From the NCBI GenBank assembly GCA_026225275.1, contig JAMFSL010000221.1, positions 1 to 36,264 on the forward strand: a DNA stretch of 36,264 bases, in the 5' to 3' direction. This stretch comes from Puia dinghuensis (GTDB lineage: Bacteria > Bacteroidota > Bacteroidia > Chitinophagales > Chitinophagaceae). The position numbers and the translations under genes are program-made. The notes under the pieces were generated by a model. It made no database searches. It had not been told where the DNA came from and worked only from the letters and a program-made list of their open reading frames with translations. How positions within the stretch are numbered: position 1 is the stretch's first letter; each line of letters opens with the position of its first letter. This document shows, piece by piece, positions 32,843 through 36,264 of this stretch.

Positions 32843-34200
32843 ATCATATGCCCGGACATGACGACATAGGCGACCGAAAAATAGATGATCAGCCCGGTCA
32901 CATCCACCAGGGTGGCGACGAAAGGAGCCGAAGACGCAGCCGGGTCGGCCCCCAGCTTTTTAAGGATCAGCGGCAGCATGGCGCCGGACAATGTTCCCCA
33001 CAAGACCACGCCGATCAACGCAAAAAAGACTACGGCGCCGACTTTCATCCACTGATCGCCATATCCCCCCTGAATATTAAACTGCTGCCATACCGTGATC
33101 CGCAGGAAACCAACAATTCCGAGAATGATGCCCAGAACAAGACCCGAAAAAATCTCCTTTCGCATCACCCGCCACCAGTCCCGAAAGCCGATCTCGCCGA
33201 CCGCCATCGCCCGGATGATTATAGAGGAAGCCTGGCTGCCGGAATTACCACCACTGGAGATGATCAGCGGAATAAACAGCGAAAGCACCAGCCATTTGTC
33301 AAGCTCACCTTCGAACCCCTTCATAGCCGTAGCCGTTAACATCTCCCCCAGGAACAGGACGATCAGCCACCCCGCCCGCTTCTTGATCAACCGGGCGAAA
33401 GGTATCGTCGTATAAGGTTCATCCAATGCTTCGGAACCCCCGATCTTCTGGATCTCGCGGGTACCTTCCTTTTCCGCCAGCCGCAACACATCATCGAGGG
33501 TGACGATACCCAGCAGCACGCCCGCATCATCCGTCACGGGCAAGGCATACCGGCTGTTATTGCGGAAAATGTTGATCACGTCTTTCTGCGTGTCGTTGAC
33601 GTTTATGGCGAGGAACTGGTGGTCCATGATCTGCGCGACGGTCGTGGAAGGGTCCACGACCAAAAAGTCCTTGATATTGATGTCGTCTATTAAAACACCT
33701 TTTTCGTCGATGACGAACAGCCAGTTTAGCGTTTCCGTCGCCTGCCCCCGGTGGCGGATATAAGTCAAAACATCCTGGCAGGTCTCCGACATTTTGATTG
33801 ATACATAGTCGGGGGTCATGAGCCGGCCGACAGTTCCTTCTTCATACCCCAGCAATTCGAGCGTCTCCGCGCGGCGCTCGGGCGTCAGGGTCTTCAGCAA
33901 CTCCTTGACGTAATTACCCGGCAGCTCTTCGAGAAAGGCCGTGCGATCATCGGGCTGCAGTGCATTGAGTAGCTCAGCTGCCTTTTCTTCCGGCAGCGAC
34001 TTGATGATGATTTCCTGCTTATCATTTTGAAGGAACTTAAAAGCCTTCGCCGCATGTTTGGGGTCGAGGTGCTGGAACAGCTTTACCGCCCATTTCGTGT
34101 TGCGATTCGTGAAGTCCGCAATGTCGCGCGGGGTCAGCTTGACAAAATCCGTGATCTTGTTATGCTGAAGCAGGTTTTTAATATCTTTCAGGTTGAGCAT
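32839..34200 (-). CDS. mgtE: Magnesium transporter MgtE
   Basis: The 453-residue protein has the complete MgtE order. An N domain of short helical repeats (about 1-125, with FLQNDKQEIIIKSLPEEKAA and LLEELPG-type units) is followed by a CBS pair (about 130-255: MTPDYVSI, IKDFLVVDP, LPVTDDAGVLLGIVTLDDVL) and a plug helix. Five membrane segments follow, with LIISSGGNSGSQASSIIIRA and the pore-region VATLVDVTGLIIYF. The CBS and N domains close the channel when cytosolic Mg is high. The gene is convergent with cydB. Confidence 0.95.
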   Translation of the reverse strand: MLNLKDIKNLLQHNKITDFVKLTPRDIADFTNRNTKWAVKLFQHLDPKHAAKAFKFLQNDKQEIIIKSLPEEKAAELLNALQPDDRTAFLEELPGNYVKELLKTLTPERRAETLELLGYEEGTVGRLMTPDYVSIKMSETCQDVLTYIRHRGQATETLNWLFVIDEKGVLIDDINIKDFLVVDPSTTVAQIMDHQFLAINVNDTQKDVINIFRNNSRYALPVTDDAGVLLGIVTLDDVLRLAEKEGTREIQKIGGSEALDEPYTTIPFARLIKKRAGWLIVLFLGEMLTATAMKGFEGELDKWLVLSLFIPLIISSGGNSGSQASSIIIRAMAVGEIGFRDWWRVMRKEIFSGLVLGIILGIVGFLRITVWQQFNIQGGYGDQWMKVGAVVFFALIGVVLWGTLSGAMLPLILKKLGADPAASSAPFVATLVDVTGLIIYFSVAYVVMSGHMI

Positions 34201-34247
34201 ACTCCAAAAATAGGCAACGGCGGCGTCTTCGGGAAAAAGGAGCTACA

Positions 34248-35243
34248 TTAATTTAATGTTGCCCCGCCGGAACCAAGTTTTGGCTTTTGAGCCTGTGGGC
34301 GGCCCGGATGGGCCGGGAGGGTGTAGGGAAGGATGGCGTCTATCTTATGGAGCACCATATTCGCTCCGGAAACCACGTTGCCGCTTAGCCAGTTCGCGGG
34401 CACCGGACTACCGTTGCCATAGAATTGCCAGCCTCCGTTCGCATTTCCGATGGTGATGGGATTACCCACGTAATCAAAGACAGGCCCGGGGATGGGAAAG
34501 GTATTGGTGAAATAAACCCCGTTCACCACCTGGCCCTGCACCAGCGCGATCACTGAGTCGATACTGGTCGAGTCAATAGCGGTAACGCTGTCAAAGCCCG
34601 CGGCATAAAAGGCGGAATTGACCGGGGCGAAAATAGTATAACTGCCGTTCAGGAGCAGGGAATCATATACGTTACTGTAGGAAAACGCTGCGGCGAACAT
34701 GGTAAGACTGGTATCCTCCTGCAGGATGATGGGCAGGGAATCCACGGCCTGCGGCAACAGGGAACTCAGGTAGTAGACCGTGGCGTTGCCGACGGCTGTC
34801 CCTACATTCGGCGCCGTCGCGCCACCGTTCATCAACAGGCCGGAAGCGATTTTTTCGACATAGAGCGGAGCCCCCAGATAGGTCGGGTAGGCTGTAAATG
34901 TTCCGCTGTCGGGGGACAGGGCTCCGAGAATGTACTGGTACCGGATCATCTGGTCCAGCAGGAAGGAGCTCGTAGAGTCGATAGTGACATTGGTATACCC
35001 GGCCGCCTCGAGGACGGCATTTGTGGGGATCAGGATGGTCACCGTGGTGTCCTGCAGCAGCCCGGCGTCATTCGCTACCAGGATCATCTGGTGGAAAAGC
35101 GTCAGGGTAGTATCCGAATTGACCAGGGTCTGCAGCGGAGTGATCTGAACCGGCTTGGGCGGCGGGGTCTTTTTACAGGCGATCATGGCGATGAAAAAAA
35201 GGCCTAAAAGGCCGCCGATCGTTGTCCATACACGTTTTTCCAT
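34248..35243 (-). CDS. Fasciclin (FAS1) domain lipoprotein
   Basis: From ATG 35243 (MEKRVWTTIGGLLGLFFIAM, lipobox IAC with Cys23) the protein has 331 residues. Upstream in-frame codons to 35309 overlap the dehydrogenase and are unlikely. Two FAS1-like units are visible. The first has SDTTLTLFHQMILVANDAGL and TILIPTNAVLEAAGY; the second has LTMFAAAFSYSNVYDSLL and YTIFAPVNSAFYAAGFDSV. The C-terminus has MVLHKIDAILPY, the usual closing H2 motif. FAS1 domains mediate adhesion or matrix binding at the cell surface. The gene begins 11 bp after the KdnB-like gene, so the two are probably co-transcribed. The tail after LPAH is Pro/Gln/Gly-rich. Confidence 0.85.
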   Translation of the reverse strand: MEKRVWTTIGGLLGLFFIAMIACKKTPPPKPVQITPLQTLVNSDTTLTLFHQMILVANDAGLLQDTTVTILIPTNAVLEAAGYTNVTIDSTSSFLLDQMIRYQYILGALSPDSGTFTAYPTYLGAPLYVEKIASGLLMNGGATAPNVGTAVGNATVYYLSSLLPQAVDSLPIILQEDTSLTMFAAAFSYSNVYDSLLLNGSYTIFAPVNSAFYAAGFDSVTAIDSTSIDSVIALVQGQVVNGVYFTNTFPIPGPVFDYVGNPITIGNANGGWQFYGNGSPVPANWLSGNVVSGANMVLHKIDAILPYTLPAHPGRPQAQKPKLGSGGATLN

Positions 35244-35254
35244 CGGTAAAATGT

Positions 35255-36264
35255 TTACAACTTCTCGTACAACGCCCTCAGCCGGTCGCGGGTCATGATC
35301 TTTTCCCAATCAAGGCCCAGCGCATTCTCCCAGAGAGGCTTCATCACCAGAGAAACGTCAATCATCGCATTGAATTGTTCGTCGGTCAGCCCTTTTGTGA
35401 TATGTTGTGGAATATCGATCTTATTTTTTTCCACCATTTTTTTGAATTCCCGGACGCCCTCCGGATAAAACTCCTCCAAATGATCGAAGACGATGCAATT
35501 ACCAATCCCGTGTTTGGTACCCAACAGGTAGGAAAGACCATAGCTGACGGCATGCGCCACCCCGACCTGGGAATAAGCAATGCTCATCCCTCCGGCATAA
35601 GAGGCCATCATCAGTTTGTCGTCGCTCTCCTCATTCCACCCCTGCTTTTTTACATAAACCTCCTGGCAGAGCAGTAAGGCTTTTTCGCCATAGGATTTGC
35701 TGAACTCGTTGAGGTAAGTCCCCTGTAAACTTTCGATACAATGGATATAGCAGTCCATGCCGGTATAGAATCGCTGATTGGCAGGCGCCCCGGCAGTCAG
35801 TTCGGGGTCCAGCACGATCTGGTCGAAAGGAGTATAGTCTGAGTTCATCCCCAGCTTCTTGCTGGGACCCGTCAATACGGTCGTCCGGGAAACTTCCGCC
35901 CCCGTTCCGCTGAGCGTCGGGATGCCCACCTTGTAAACGCCGGGCTGCTTAACCAGGTCCCAGCCCTGATAGTCCGCAGAAGAGCCGGGGTTGGTCATCA
36001 TCAGCGAGACGGCCTTGGCGAGGTCCATCGCAGAGCCGCCGCCAATACCCACAATCCCACTAACGCTGCCGAATTCCTGCCGCAGCTGACCCGCCAGCTT
36101 GTCGACATAGGAGGTCTTCGGCTCATAAGTGACATCGACAAATATGATCTTATCCTTGCCCCGGAGCGGTATCCGCCCGGCAAGAGGTTTTTTCTCGAAA
36201 AAATGATCTACCAGGAAAATGAAAGGAGCATCCCCTTTTCTTTGGGGGGCAAGGATCTCGTCCA
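35255..36264 (-). CDS. Iron-containing alcohol dehydrogenase, KdnB-like (5' end beyond the window)
   Basis: The frame stays open to the window edge, giving at least 335 residues; the N-terminus is missing. The fold is group III (iron) alcohol dehydrogenase: GIVGIGGGSAMDLAKAVS is the nucleotide-binding loop, GIPTLSGTGAEVSRT follows, and metal ligands are Asp and His in GMDCYIH and two His fourteen residues apart in GVAHAVSYG and GTKHGIG. The stretches FYTGMDCYIHCIESLQGTYL and NCIVFDHLEEFYPEGVREF resemble KdnB, the 3-deoxy-manno-octulosonate 8-oxidase that starts 8-amino-Kdo synthesis for lipopolysaccharide. The partner aminotransferase KdnA is not in the window, so the assignment is by resemblance only. 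Confidence 0.75.
   Translation of the reverse strand, partial: DEILAPQRKGDAPFIFLVDHFFEKKPLAGRIPLRGKDKIIFVDVTYEPKTSYVDKLAGQLRQEFGSVSGIVGIGGGSAMDLAKAVSLMMTNPGSSADYQGWDLVKQPGVYKVGIPTLSGTGAEVSRTTVLTGPSKKLGMNSDYTPFDQIVLDPELTAGAPANQRFYTGMDCYIHCIESLQGTYLNEFSKSYGEKALLLCQEVYVKKQGWNEESDDKLMMASYAGGMSIAYSQVGVAHAVSYGLSYLLGTKHGIGNCIVFDHLEEFYPEGVREFKKMVEKNKIDIPQHITKGLTDEQFNAMIDVSLVMKPLWENALGLDWEKIMTRDRLRALYEKL

Noticed and set aside
1-36264. tRNA or rRNA genes, CRISPR arrays, insertion sequences, prophage or integrase genes
   Set aside because: No cloverleaf-like segments, regularly spaced repeats, transposase motifs or phage genes were seen in the intergenic regions or ORFs.

Overview
The window most likely comes from a member of the Bacteroidota, probably order Chitinophagales. 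Supporting signs are a DUF2480 protein, the Bacteroidota-type small GreA/B-like protein, several lipoproteins with an A/S-A-C lipobox, -7 promoter elements of the TAnnTTTG type, almost no Shine-Dalgarno sequences, and a rich set of glycoside hydrolases. G+C content is roughly half. Gene calls rest on motif recognition by eye; no database search was run.

Layout. 1-720: a scarred stretch with an in-frame glycosyltransferase/acetyltransferase chimera and a truncated NTF2-like gene. 757-9374: a GH5-like lipoprotein, rmuC, an HxlR regulator beside the remnant of an oxidoreductase, a YhcH-family protein, a GreA/B-like protein, a GH20 hexosaminidase cut by one in-frame TAA, a methyltransferase, a membrane protein and a small lipoprotein. 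9562-15355: a small HTH protein followed by a three-gene condensin cassette (JetA/MksF, JetB/MksE, JetC/MksB) with no JetD nuclease. 15358-22592: a GH63-type glucosidase, a DEAD-box helicase with a structured leader, a chromate transporter, an M20 amidohydrolase and a YjbR protein. 22584-26950: nadD-feoA, ybeY, mnmG and nadA. 26951-27590: a non-coding block with an AT-rich start and a dense cluster of DnaA-box-like 9-mers, then three inverted repeats. 27591-32842: ppiD, a DUF2480 gene and cydAB. 32839-36264: mgtE, a fasciclin lipoprotein and a KdnB-like iron alcohol dehydrogenase that runs off the right edge.

How it fits together. Two near-perfect parS-like palindromes between ybeY and mnmG, the presence of mnmG (an origin-linked gene in many bacteria) and the DnaA-box cluster 3 kb further on together suggest that the chromosomal replication origin lies near 27.0-27.4 kb. 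The JetABC/MksFEB cassette sits about 12-17 kb away. Without JetD it is better read as a chromosome-organising MksBEF-like condensin, or an incomplete or unusual Wadjet relative, than as a standard Wadjet anti-plasmid system. The rest is ordinary metabolism: NAD synthesis (nadA, nadD), microaerobic respiration (cydAB), magnesium transport, envelope protein folding and glycan breakdown.
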